Assembly (NCBI GenBank): GCA_015063645.1
Contig: SVTS01000007.1
Location: 1 to 55,942, forward strand
Reading direction: 5' to 3'
Length of the DNA: 55,942 nucleotides
From: Oscillospiraceae bacterium
GTDB lineage: Bacteria; Bacillota; Clostridia; Oscillospirales; CAG-272
Every line of letters starts with the position of its first letter. Position 1 is the stretch's first letter. The position numbers were made by a program, and so were the translations under genes. The notes under the pieces were generated by a model. That model saw nothing but the letters and a program-made list of their open reading frames with translations. It was not told where the DNA came from and made no database searches. Of the stretch, positions 1-7,790 are shown one piece after another.

Positions 1-178
1 TGTCAATAGAATTGAGAATGGGGGAAGTACTAATATCAGTGATAGAAGTTGCACCGATTAATTGAATTAATTCAACAACAATGTTAAACCATTCTTGTTT
101 TCCACCCCTAAGTTCAGGAATTGACCAGCCCTTCTTCTTCCATTCTGCTCTCTGTTTTTGAATATCATCAATCCTCAC
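1..178 (-). CDS. Partial hypothetical protein, AT-rich, at the edge of a putative inserted element
   Basis: This reading frame runs from a GTG at 178 off the left edge of the window, leaving about 59 visible codons without a stop. An AGAGGAG-like ribosome-binding site lies just upstream. The visible product begins VRIDDIQKQRAEWKKKGW and I do not recognise its family. Base composition is clearly more AT-rich than in the genes that follow, and the gene reads away from the guaA 3' end, as the first gene of an integrated element might. Function is unknown. The start is uncertain, because the nearby ATG codons are out of frame. Confidence 0.5.
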   Translation of the reverse strand, partial: MRIDDIQKQRAEWKKKGWSIPELRGGKQEWFNIVVELIQLIGATSITDISTSPILNSID

Positions 179-215
179 AACATACAGCTCCTCTCATATA
201 AAACCCCAAATGCAT

Positions 216-256
216 AAATGCCCGGAAGCCCTAACTCCAAGGGATTCCGGGCATTT
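216..256. terminator. Hairpin between the putative element and guaA
   Basis: The arms AAATGCCCGGAA (216-227) and TTCCGGGCATTT (245-256) are perfectly complementary, with extra CCCT/AGGG pairing inside. The T-rich right flank and A-rich left flank would suit termination in either direction. It lies upstream of the partial gene on the minus strand and downstream of guaA. Confidence 0.6.
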
Positions 257-376
257 GTAAGCCACTTGCAATTATTCTCTTAAAAATGTTGCCATTTTGT
301 TGCCACAAGCGGCTTCAAAAGTTTGAAAATCCTTGATATCACAGGTTTTTTTCGACCTCTGAGATTATTCCCACTC
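257..376. other. Candidate attachment-site region at the guaA 3' end
   Basis: guaA ends with GAGTGGGAATAA (complement of 365-376), a sequence at which genomic islands are known to integrate in many bacteria. Beyond it the composition turns AT-rich. Two direct copies of GTTGCCA at 288-294 and 299-305 are spaced 11 bp apart, as arm-type integrase sites can be. No integrase gene or second att copy is visible, so this is a candidate only. Confidence 0.4.
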
Positions 377-1363
377 AATAGTGCCAACCGGCTTCGGCGT
401 CAGATCATACAGAACGCGGTTGATGCCGTCTACCTCAGCGGTGATCCGGGCGGTGATCTTGTGCAGGATCGCGTAGGGAATCTCCTCGATGGTTGCGGAC
501 ATAGCATCCGTGGTGTTCACAGCGCGGATGATGGCCGGCCAGCCTTCGTAGCGGCTTTCATCCTTGACACCGACGCTCTTTACATCCGGCACAACCACAA
601 AATATTGCCATACCTTCTCATTCAGACCGGCAATGTCAAACTCCTCACGGAGAATTGCATCAGCCTCACGCAGCGCGTGCAGACGGTCGCGGGTGATGGC
701 ACCCAGGCAACGCACGCCCAGCCCGGGACCGGGGAAAGGCTGACGGTATACCATGGCGTGAGGCAGCCCCAGCGCTTCACCGACAACACGGACTTCATCC
801 TTGTAGAGCAGTTTGATGGGCTCCACCAGATCAAACTGGAGATCCTCGGGCAGACCGCCTACGTTATGATGGGATTTAACGGCTTTTTTACCTTCCGCCT
901 GCTTGATGCTTTCCAGAATGTCGGGATAAATGGTTCCCTGTGCCAGGAAGGAAATGCCTTCCAGCTTGCGCGCCTCATCGGCGAATACGTTGATGAATTC
1001 GGCGCCGATGATCTTGCGCTTTTTTTCAGGATCCGATACGCCTGCCAGCAGATTCAGGAAGCGGTCAGTGGCATCCACATAAATCAGATTGGCGTCCAGA
1101 CCTTCGCGGAACAGCGTGATAACATTTTCGGATTCGTTTTTGCGCATCAGACCGTGATTGACGTGTACGCAAACCAGCTGTTTGCCGATCGCTTTGATCA
1201 GAAGAGCGGCAACAACAGAGCTGTCCACGCCGCCGGAGAGGGCGAGGAGTACCTTTTTGTCGCCGACCTGCTCGCGGACTGCGGTGATCTGCTCATTGAT
1301 GAATGCCTCGGCAAGCTGGGTAGTAGTAATACGTTCCATGGAATCAGGACGCAGATTGTTCAT
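365..1363 (-). CDS. guaA: GMP synthase, ATP-pyrophosphatase subunit (stand-alone)
   Basis: This 332-residue protein matches the C-terminal synthetase half of GMP synthase, which adenylates XMP and aminates it to GMP. The PP-loop SGGVDSS lies at residues 43-49. The KSHHNVGGLPE and RQPFPGPGLG motifs and the C-terminal KPVGTIEWE are present. The usual ~190-residue class I glutamine amidotransferase domain is absent: the protein starts immediately before the synthetase domain, at an ATG preceded by a strong AGGAGG. It could pair with a separate amidotransferase subunit, as in archaea, or use free ammonia. A longer upstream ATG would start inside the ribosome-binding region and is unlikely. A promoter is visible at 1405-1433. 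Confidence 0.9.
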   Translation of the reverse strand: MNNLRPDSMERITTTQLAEAFINEQITAVREQVGDKKVLLALSGGVDSSVVAALLIKAIGKQLVCVHVNHGLMRKNESENVITLFREGLDANLIYVDATDRFLNLLAGVSDPEKKRKIIGAEFINVFADEARKLEGISFLAQGTIYPDILESIKQAEGKKAVKSHHNVGGLPEDLQFDLVEPIKLLYKDEVRVVGEALGLPHAMVYRQPFPGPGLGVRCLGAITRDRLHALREADAILREEFDIAGLNEKVWQYFVVVPDVKSVGVKDESRYEGWPAIIRAVNTTDAMSATIEEIPYAILHKITARITAEVDGINRVLYDLTPKPVGTIEWE

Positions 1364-1404
1364 GGGATTCCTCCTGAAAAAATACAAATATTTTTATGAG
1401 ATAT

Positions 1405-1433
1405 AGTATACCACAATCCCGCATAAATTTCAA
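1405..1433 (-). promoter_or_regulatory. Promoter of guaA
   Basis: Read on the minus strand, TTGAAA (1428-1433) and TATACT (1405-1410) are separated by 17 bp, a good housekeeping-sigma match about 40 bp upstream of the guaA start. No purine riboswitch-like structure was recognised in the short leader. Confidence 0.6.
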
Positions 1434-1485
1434 TACGGGAGTTCAAATTTCCGTGCCGAAATATGGGGCAGATTTCGCCTGAAAT

Positions 1486-2793
1486 TTATACATTTTTTTC
1501 CAAAGATGTCGCTTCACCGCGCCGCACGCGCACGGGACGTACCATCTTGTATAGCTCCTCCGCCGCAAGGCGGGTCTTGGCAACCACATCCTTTTTACAC
1601 TTCGGAAAGCAATAGTATAGTGCATCGTTGTCGCCGATACAGATTACATCACCCATCTCGTACCAGTAATAATCCGCGTTCAGACTGAAAGATGCAAGCG
1701 GTTTCTGGGTGTAGTGCAGTTTGCCATCGCACCCGTCCAGAACAAATCCCTCACGGGAGTGCTGCAGTGTGCCCTCACCTACGCGATACAGTTTGCGGGT
1801 TCCTTTCAGAATGCAGATGTCTACCGGAATGTTCAGCCCGTAAGTGCCGTCCTCCAGTTCTTCGCGTACACAATTTCTTTCCCATGCAAACCAGTCCGGA
1901 ACGTGATCGAATTCCGTATTGCCGTCGGCGGCGGAGATGAATCCCTCTTCCGTCAGCGTGTAACTCTTTCCGCAGACATTGCAGCGCAGGGAAGTACCCT
2001 GACCGATCATCCCGTCCTCTGCCAGACAGTGGGGACATTTATACAGAACACGGTTGAGATAATCCGCCCGGAAAGGCTCGTCAATGATGATGCCGTTTTC
2101 CTGCTGCCAGCGGAAACTGTCGAAGGAAAACGCCTCTTTCAGCTTTTCGTTCAGTTCAGCAGGACGCATGGCTGCAATCTCTTCGGGAGAGAGAAAGTAG
2201 GAAACATCCGCGCTGACCGGGACTTTCCGTCTCTGCAGACCGTTGTACAGCGGATCCCGGGAGAATGCACCGTAGGTGCGGATCAGAACCACGGGAATTC
2301 CCAGCTTTTTCAGACAGTACCCAAGGCTTTCCGGCAAAGGAAGAGCCGTCCCGTCAAAGGTGTATCCCGCTTCCGGGAACATCAGAACGGAGCACTTTTT
2401 TTCTTTTACGGCGGTGAGCATGTCCCGGACGAGCGTCGGATCGGCAACAAATTTTTTTGTGGGAATACAGCCGATCTGGCGCATGAGCCAATGCTTGCCC
2501 ACGAATGCATCGGTGGTGCTGACAATGCTCATCGGTCGGGGATACATGACCGATGCGGCAATTTCCAGATCAATAAAACTGGAATGATTCATGAGAATCA
2601 GACAGGGCTCTTTTCTGCCCAGTTTCTCCATGCCGATGCGCCGACAACGGAAATGGGTGCTCCAAAGATCCGGCAGAGAGGCAATTTTCATGATCGTCCG
2701 GAAGAAAATATGCGGCTTCAGCGGCTGAATGTGTTTTTCCGGCGGTATGGACGCGACCTTTTCGTATGCGGCAGGAATTGCCTTTATCTTCAT
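1486..2793 (-). CDS. PlsC-type acyltransferase with zinc ribbon and C-terminal domain
   Basis: The N-terminal ~240 residues form a 1-acylglycerol-3-phosphate acyltransferase-like domain. The catalytic H-x4-D is H70 to D75 (NHSSFID), and the second substrate block is the FPEAG variant of FPEG at 139-143. It probably transfers an acyl group onto a lysophospholipid or related lipid at the membrane. Unusually, it continues with a four-cysteine zinc ribbon (C253, C256, C271, C274) and a ~150-residue C-terminal region of unknown role, making 435 residues against roughly 200-250 for simple PlsC proteins. A GAGG ribosome-binding site precedes the ATG. The gene is monocistronic, lying upstream of guaA on the same strand with its own spacing. 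Confidence 0.82.
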   Translation of the reverse strand: MKIKAIPAAYEKVASIPPEKHIQPLKPHIFFRTIMKIASLPDLWSTHFRCRRIGMEKLGRKEPCLILMNHSSFIDLEIAASVMYPRPMSIVSTTDAFVGKHWLMRQIGCIPTKKFVADPTLVRDMLTAVKEKKCSVLMFPEAGYTFDGTALPLPESLGYCLKKLGIPVVLIRTYGAFSRDPLYNGLQRRKVPVSADVSYFLSPEEIAAMRPAELNEKLKEAFSFDSFRWQQENGIIIDEPFRADYLNRVLYKCPHCLAEDGMIGQGTSLRCNVCGKSYTLTEEGFISAADGNTEFDHVPDWFAWERNCVREELEDGTYGLNIPVDICILKGTRKLYRVGEGTLQHSREGFVLDGCDGKLHYTQKPLASFSLNADYYWYEMGDVICIGDNDALYYCFPKCKKDVVAKTRLAAEELYKMVRPVRVRRGEATSLEKNV

Positions 2794-2923
2794 GGGAACC
2801 TCACGTCAGTTTATAAATTTTATGTTAACTATTTTACCATAACTCTGGCTGATATGCAAGGTGTTCGAACCCTGTTCGTGATTGTGACGAAATATCTGTG
2901 GGATTTTTGTGGAAATTGTCACT

Positions 2924-2951
2924 TGTAATTTTTCAGTGCAGCGTGTACAAT
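2924..2951 (+). promoter_or_regulatory. Possible promoter of the heparinase-like gene
   Basis: TTGTAA (2924-2929) and TACAAT (2946-2951) are 16 bp apart, about 35 bp before the ATG. The 193-bp gap 2794-2986 holds nothing else recognisable. Confidence 0.4.
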
Positions 2952-2986
2952 TTAGAAAAAAGAATTCAGAAAGGGTATAAATAATT

Positions 2987-4822
2987 ATGGGAAAGATTTT
3001 TGAAGAACACGGTATATGCGCCGCAGGGAAACTCCTGCCTTACAGTGAATACTGCATGCTGTCCGAGGAAAAGATTCAGAAAATGATGACCCGCTGGGGC
3101 AGTTATTTTATCAATTGTGCAGAAAAAATCCTGGATGAGCCGTATCCGCTGCTGGATGCAACGCTGTATATGCAGTTTGCCCGTATGGGAAACCGCAGTA
3201 ATTTCGAGGGTCCGTATTTCAAACGCCGCTCCATGGTGATGACCTTCGTTCTGGCAGAGCTGGCTGAGAAAAAGGGACGGTTCACCGACCGCATCATCGA
3301 CGGCGTGTGGCATATTATGGAGGAATCCACCTGGATTCTCCCCGCCCATAATGCTACCAATAAGAATAACCCCGGCACACCGCTTCCGGATGCATTTTTC
3401 ACCGCGGATGAGAATGACGATGTCAAACATATCGACCTCTTCTCCGCCACTACCGGCGCAACCATGGCGGTGATATGGTACCTGACGGAAGGCATTCTGG
3501 ATCCGCAGACGCCGGTGATCCGCCGCCGCATGCTGAGCCAGCTGAAGCAGAGAATTCTCCACCCGTTCTATACATACGAGCACGATTGGTGGATGGGCGT
3601 GAAAGGCAACCGACTCAACAACTGGACACCCTGGATTGTTTCCAACGTGCTGACCGTTCTCGCTCTGTGCGAGGATGATGATGCGCTTCGTGAATCCGCA
3701 GCGGAAAAATCCATTGCCATTATTGACCGCTTCACCCGCGATTATCCCTCCGACGGCGGATGCGATGAAGGTCCCGGATACTGGGGCGCTGCCGGCGCAT
3801 CGTATTTTGACTGTCTGGAACTGCTCTGTGATCTGAGCGGCGGCAAGATCGATGTATTCGACGACGTGCTCGTTGGCAAAATGTGCGAATATATCATGAA
3901 CTTTAATATCAGCGGCAGACGGTTTATCAACTTTGCGGATGCGTCCTCCGTCGTCGGGATCGGATTCCGTCTGGTGGGCCGCATGGGCCGCCGGCTGAAT
4001 AATCCCCGTCTCGCTGCTTTTGCCGCAAACTTCCCGGCGGACAGAAACAGCATCAATATCAATACAAATCAGGTCTATCGCTTCCTGATGGATATGCAGG
4101 AGGAAGAGCAGATTCCCCAGCCGTTTGTTCCTGCCGAGAAACTCTGGTATGACGGTCTGCAGGTGGCAATTACCCGTGATCCAGCAAGCGGCATGTTCCT
4201 TGCCCTGAAAGGCGGCTGCAACGGCGAAAGCCATAATCACAACGACGTCGGCCAGTTCATCCTCTTCGACGGTGCAGATCCGGTGATTCTGGATGCCGGT
4301 GTGGAACAGTATACCCGCAAGACATTCAGCGCACAGCGCTATACCCTCTGGGCAATGCGTTCCGCCTATCATAATATCCCCGAGATCAGCGGTGCAGAGC
4401 AGAAGCCCGGTCGGGAATATCATGCCGAAACCGTTGCCTATGATCCCGCAAGCGGCGCTTTGACGTTGGAGCTGAAGCATGCATATCCCGCGGAGGCAAA
4501 GATCGACTCCTACCGCCGCAGTGCCAGCCTCTCCGGCAGTACCGCAACGGTCACCGATTCCATCCGTCTCATCGAAGCGGGCAGCGTGGTGTTCCATTAT
4601 CTGACAATCGATGAGCCGATCATCGAAGGCAATACCATCCGCTTTGCCTCCGGTCATACTGCTGAGTTTGATCCCTCCCTGACCGCATCCGTGGATGCCG
4701 TGAATCTGGAAGGCGGAAAGATCTCCCGCGAGTGGAAGCGCGAGTACCTCTGGCGCATCAATCTGGCAGCAAAAGAGAACATCACCGAAGCGGAATATAC
4801 AATGATTCTGCGGAAAAACTGA
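2987..4822 (+). CDS. Heparinase II/III-family polysaccharide lyase-like protein
   Basis: The 611-residue product has an N-terminal all-alpha toroid-like part and a C-terminal beta-sandwich part. The family hallmark HNHNDVGQF lies near residues 415-423. Members cleave uronic-acid-containing glycans by beta-elimination. No signal peptide is visible (it begins MGKIFEEHGI), so the enzyme should be cytoplasmic and would act on imported oligosaccharides. An AAAGGG ribosome-binding site lies upstream. No transporter or other lyase is adjacent; the downstream neighbour is an independently promoted MerR regulator. The exact substrate cannot be told from the sequence. Confidence 0.82.
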   Translation: MGKIFEEHGICAAGKLLPYSEYCMLSEEKIQKMMTRWGSYFINCAEKILDEPYPLLDATLYMQFARMGNRSNFEGPYFKRRSMVMTFVLAELAEKKGRFTDRIIDGVWHIMEESTWILPAHNATNKNNPGTPLPDAFFTADENDDVKHIDLFSATTGATMAVIWYLTEGILDPQTPVIRRRMLSQLKQRILHPFYTYEHDWWMGVKGNRLNNWTPWIVSNVLTVLALCEDDDALRESAAEKSIAIIDRFTRDYPSDGGCDEGPGYWGAAGASYFDCLELLCDLSGGKIDVFDDVLVGKMCEYIMNFNISGRRFINFADASSVVGIGFRLVGRMGRRLNNPRLAAFAANFPADRNSININTNQVYRFLMDMQEEEQIPQPFVPAEKLWYDGLQVAITRDPASGMFLALKGGCNGESHNHNDVGQFILFDGADPVILDAGVEQYTRKTFSAQRYTLWAMRSAYHNIPEISGAEQKPGREYHAETVAYDPASGALTLELKHAYPAEAKIDSYRRSASLSGSTATVTDSIRLIEAGSVVFHYLTIDEPIIEGNTIRFASGHTAEFDPSLTASVDAVNLEGGKISREWKREYLWRINLAAKENITEAEYTMILRKN

Positions 4823-4839
4823 ATTTTTCCCAAAACCCC

Positions 4840-4870
4840 TTGACTCTTCCCTTGGGGAATATGATAGAAT
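4840..4870 (+). promoter_or_regulatory. MerR-type promoter with internal operator
   Basis: TTGACT (4840-4845) and TAGAAT (4865-4870) are separated by 19 bp, the stretched spacer typical of MerR-controlled promoters. The spacer contains the dyad TTCCC-TTG-GGGAA (4847-4859). It lies directly upstream of the merR-like gene, suggesting autoregulation. Confidence 0.7.
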
Positions 4871-4906
4871 ACAGATATAATACACCCCAACCGGAGGTCA
4901 ATCCCC

Positions 4907-6028
4907 ATGAAAATCAAAGAAGCCGCGGCGCAGACCGGGCTGACGGAGAAAGCAATCCGTTTTTACGAATCGAAGAAACTGATCACCCCGCAGACCTATG
5001 AGCTGAACGGACGAACATTCCGCGAGTATACCGAGGAGAATGTCCGTACCCTTATGGATATCGCCGCACTGCGCCGCGCATTTTTCAGCGTCGGACAGAT
5101 TCAGGAGATCCTGTGCGATCCAACCCGAACGGAAGAGATCTTCCGGGAATATCGGGATTCTGTCTGTACCGATTACGCCGCCATGACACCGCTGATCAGT
5201 CGTCTGCAGGAGACGGAGACACCGCCGCTGCACAGTATCGGCGATATTGCCCGGTATCTGCAGGAAAAGCCGGACAGGGAAGCACCGCCTCCGCGGGAAC
5301 TGCGGCTTTCCCGCAGTGATGAGACAACGGAGAGCGAACGTGCCGAAGCGTACCGCGTCTTTCTGCGCAGACAGTCCATCCGTGACCACCGGGACAGCAT
5401 TCTCGCGTTCAGCGGCAAAATTCTGCGGTTTATCGGGATTATTCTGGCGATCCTCGTCAGTATGTATGTGGTCTGGTTCGCGCTGGATAATTTCCGCATT
5501 GTCCGTGACGTGCATGTGACGCTGGAAGCTGTGGAATGGCAGGAAGGAAAGCCTGAGACCGCCATCCCGCGCACCGTTACCCTGAGCGGCGAGATACGGG
5601 ATTACCTTTTCCGCAGGGATTACGGAAAGCTCAGAATCGAAATCACCGGATACGAATCCCCGTATGACGAATTCGCCCAGCCGTTTGCCTATGTGTCAGG
5701 TAAATTCGGAACGGACGAGTGGAATCTGAGTATCTTTGAAACTATGATGCGCGAAGGCGAAGCCGTTCTGCTGGATCATAAGGCAAGCGGATACATGAAT
5801 CATCTGAATAACGAGATCGGTGTAGGGATTATACAAATCTGTGAGAATAACTCACCCGGCTCTTACAGCTATGATCCGGAAAGCGGAAAAAGCTTCCTGC
5901 TTGCATTCGGCATCACCGATGCAGAAATGGCACAGATCATCTATGAATATTCCCGGGTAGAAGACCGTCTGATTTACGAAAAGCATATGGCGGAGCTCAG
6001 AGAAAAGCGCAAAGCCCTGGAAACCTGA
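4907..6028 (+). CDS. Membrane-anchored MerR-family transcriptional regulator
   Basis: Residues 1-70 form a MerR winged-helix domain (KEAAAQTGLTEKAIRFYE, FREYTEENV). A helical linker follows, then a transmembrane helix at about 172-192, and a ~180-residue C-terminal domain that should lie outside the membrane. The 373-residue length and this architecture differ from classical cytoplasmic MerR proteins of 120-270 residues. The ligand is unknown and no metal-binding cysteine cluster was seen. The promoter immediately upstream has a 19-bp spacer with an internal dyad, so the gene probably controls itself. It is convergent with sigF, the two sharing a terminator hairpin. Confidence 0.85.
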   Translation: MKIKEAAAQTGLTEKAIRFYESKKLITPQTYELNGRTFREYTEENVRTLMDIAALRRAFFSVGQIQEILCDPTRTEEIFREYRDSVCTDYAAMTPLISRLQETETPPLHSIGDIARYLQEKPDREAPPPRELRLSRSDETTESERAEAYRVFLRRQSIRDHRDSILAFSGKILRFIGIILAILVSMYVVWFALDNFRIVRDVHVTLEAVEWQEGKPETAIPRTVTLSGEIRDYLFRRDYGKLRIEITGYESPYDEFAQPFAYVSGKFGTDEWNLSIFETMMREGEAVLLDHKASGYMNHLNNEIGVGIIQICENNSPGSYSYDPESGKSFLLAFGITDAEMAQIIYEYSRVEDRLIYEKHMAELREKRKALET

Positions 6029-6032
6029 ACAG

Positions 6033-6067
6033 AAAAACGCAGAGAGGATGCTCCTCCCTGCGTTTTT
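6033..6067. terminator. Bidirectional terminator between merR-like gene and sigF
   Basis: The stem AAAAACGCAG-A-GAGGA (6033-6048) pairs with TCCTC-C-CTGCGTTTTT (6052-6067) around a TGC loop. A- and T-runs on the two sides serve both convergent genes. Confidence 0.8.
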
Positions 6068-6807
6068 TACCGTAGTAATTCTTCCCTGAGATAGGCGAAT
6101 ATCTTTTTTTCCTCTCTGGATATTTTCACCTGCGTCAGCCCCAGCATGTCCGCCGTGTTCTGCTGGGAATAATCCCGGAAATACCGGTAGAAAATGATTT
6201 TTCGCCACAGCTCAGGAAGTCCGTCCAGTACCTGGCGGAGCGCCATCTGATCCGTGCGTCGCTCAATTTCATCCTCCGCCTGCAGAAGATCTTCCAGGGA
6301 GAATTCATTATCCTCGTCGCCTATGGACTGGGACATGGAATGCACGGGTGATATTGCATCCAGCGCCAGCGCGGCATCGGCATCCGACACGCCGAATTCT
6401 GCGGCAAGCTCATGCAGCTGAGGCTCACTTCCGTGCTCCGCCATGTATTTTTCCCGTGCGCTGAGCAGGGAAGCACCCAGCTTTTTCTGTCGGCGCCCGA
6501 TTTTTATCAGACCGTCATCCCGCAGAAAACGCCGGATTTCACCGATGATCAGCGGAACCGCGTAGGTGGAAAATGCCGTACCGCGTTCCGTATCAAAGGA
6601 ACGGATGGCTTTCAGCATGCCGATGGAGCCGATCTGGATCAGATCCTCCGTTTCCACGCCGCGTCCCCGGAAACGGAGCGCAAGTCCGCGGACGAGTCCC
6701 GCATTTGTTTCCATCAGCCAGGCGAGTGCCTCCTCGTCACCAGCCTGCGCTTTCGACAGATTTGACAGGTTGTCCGCATAGCGGATGTCCGTCTTTTCCC
6801 ATGCCAT
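6067..6807 (-). CDS. sigF: Sporulation sigma factor F
   Basis: This 246-residue sigma-70 family protein has region 2 (LVRGLALRFRGRG, EDLIQIGSIGMLKAIRSFD, FSTYAVPLIIGEIRRFLRDD), region 3, and a region 4 helix-turn-helix (QQNTADMLGLTQVKISREEKK). Sequence alone cannot fully separate sigma F from sigma G. The position as third gene after spoIIAA and spoIIAB identifies it as SpoIIAC, the first forespore-specific sigma factor. It starts one base after the spoIIAB stop, so the genes are translationally coupled. Confidence 0.93.
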   Translation of the reverse strand: MAWEKTDIRYADNLSNLSKAQAGDEEALAWLMETNAGLVRGLALRFRGRGVETEDLIQIGSIGMLKAIRSFDTERGTAFSTYAVPLIIGEIRRFLRDDGLIKIGRRQKKLGASLLSAREKYMAEHGSEPQLHELAAEFGVSDADAALALDAISPVHSMSQSIGDEDNEFSLEDLLQAEDEIERRTDQMALRQVLDGLPELWRKIIFYRYFRDYSQQNTADMLGLTQVKISREEKKIFAYLREELLR

Positions 6808-6808
6808 A

Positions 6809-7267
6809 TTATTTGATCACCCGGGGCAGCGGCGCGAGTTTTTTCGTCATGATCACCCTGGTGCCGCTTCCTTTGACGGAAGTGACTTTCAGTGTATCCA
6901 TGAAGTTTTCCATAATCGTAAATCCCATGCCGCTGCGCTCGTTCTCCTTGTCTGTAGTAAACAGCGGCTGCATGGCTTCTGTGACATCCGGAATGCCGAT
7001 ACCCTTGTCCTTGATTTCGATCCGGAATTCCCGGTTCTCATACAGACGCATGTTTATGTAAATCAGACCGATTGTGTCCGTATAGCCGTGGACAATGCAG
7101 TTGGTCACCGCTTCCGACACAGCGCATTTGATGTCGGATAATTCCGTAACGGTGGGGTTGATCTGCGTGAGAAATACCGCCGCGGCAGATCGGGCAAAAC
7201 TCTCGTTTGCGGAGTGAGAGGGAAGAACCAGTTTTACTTCATTGATCGGATGTCTGCGTTCTTTCAT
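6809..7267 (-). CDS. spoIIAB: Anti-sigma F factor, serine kinase
   Basis: This 152-residue GHKL-fold kinase has the N-box EAVTNCIVHGY, the G1 box DKGIGIPDV and the G2 box RSGMGFTIM. It binds and holds sigma F in the predivisional cell and phosphorylates SpoIIAA. The start lies inside spoIIAA (29-bp overlap) behind an AAAGGA ribosome-binding site, the usual coupled arrangement. Length and gene order match the Bacillus/Clostridium spoIIA operon. Confidence 0.94.
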   Translation of the reverse strand: MKERRHPINEVKLVLPSHSANESFARSAAAVFLTQINPTVTELSDIKCAVSEAVTNCIVHGYTDTIGLIYINMRLYENREFRIEIKDKGIGIPDVTEAMQPLFTTDKENERSGMGFTIMENFMDTLKVTSVKGSGTRVIMTKKLAPLPRVIK

Positions 7268-7598
7268 GATATTTTTTCCTTTCGATTTTGATCAGTCTGC
7301 CGATGCCGGCAATGTCGAGTATCCTTGTCACTGCCGCGTTGGGATTCAGCAGAAGAAATTCCGTCCCGATCTCCGCGGCTTTGTTGAACCGTCCCAGAAT
7401 CAGTCCGAGACCTGAACTGTCCATAAAACTCACCTGAGAAAGATCGAGAATCAGTCTCGCAGGACGGCGGCTGAGCAGGGCTTCGTCGATCTGAGTCCGG
7501 ACGGTGCGGGCGCTGTGATGGTCAATGTCCCCGCTTATGACGCAGATAAGCCCGTCCTCCCGCTGATGCAGAGTAAGTGCAGATGTCTGTGTATGCAT
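7239..7598 (-). CDS. spoIIAA: Anti-sigma F factor antagonist
   Basis: This 119-residue STAS-domain protein carries the phosphorylation motif DSSGLGL at residues 60-66. The unphosphorylated form releases sigma F from SpoIIAB after asymmetric division. The start ATG has a GAGGTGA ribosome-binding site. It is the first gene of the spoIIA operon and is divergent from pfk. A TATAAT-like element (complement of about 7634-7639) lies in the intergenic region, but no convincing sigma-H promoter could be assigned. Confidence 0.94.
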   Translation of the reverse strand: MHTQTSALTLHQREDGLICVISGDIDHHSARTVRTQIDEALLSRRPARLILDLSQVSFMDSSGLGLILGRFNKAAEIGTEFLLLNPNAAVTRILDIAGIGRLIKIERKKYHERTQTSDQ

Positions 7599-7714
7599 AT
7601 CGTCACCTCAATTTCTGTGGATTACGCTATGTATATTATACACATAAATAACAGAGAAAAATGTCACATTCAGGTGTGATAAGTGATAAAAATGCGACAG
7701 AAACGAACAAAAAT

Positions 7715-7744
7715 CTTGACATATTGTCAAGAAGCAGATATAAT
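7715..7744 (+). promoter_or_regulatory. Promoter of pfk with palindrome over the -35
   Basis: TTGACA (7716-7721) and TATAAT (7739-7744) have an ideal 17-bp spacer. The -35 is embedded in the perfect inverted repeat CTTGACA-TAT-TGTCAAG (7715-7731), a likely repressor or activator site. A second small dyad, CAGGCT-GAC-AGCCTG, lies in the leader just before the start. Confidence 0.8.
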
Positions 7745-7790
7745 AGTAAAAGAATTTACAGAGAGAGGCAGGCTGACAGCCTGAGTGTGT

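Noticed and set aside
2966-4885. 639-codon open frame on the minus strand opposite the heparinase-like gene
   Set aside because: It mirrors the plus-strand gene, has no recognisable domains or ribosome-binding site, and its composition follows from codon bias of the real gene.
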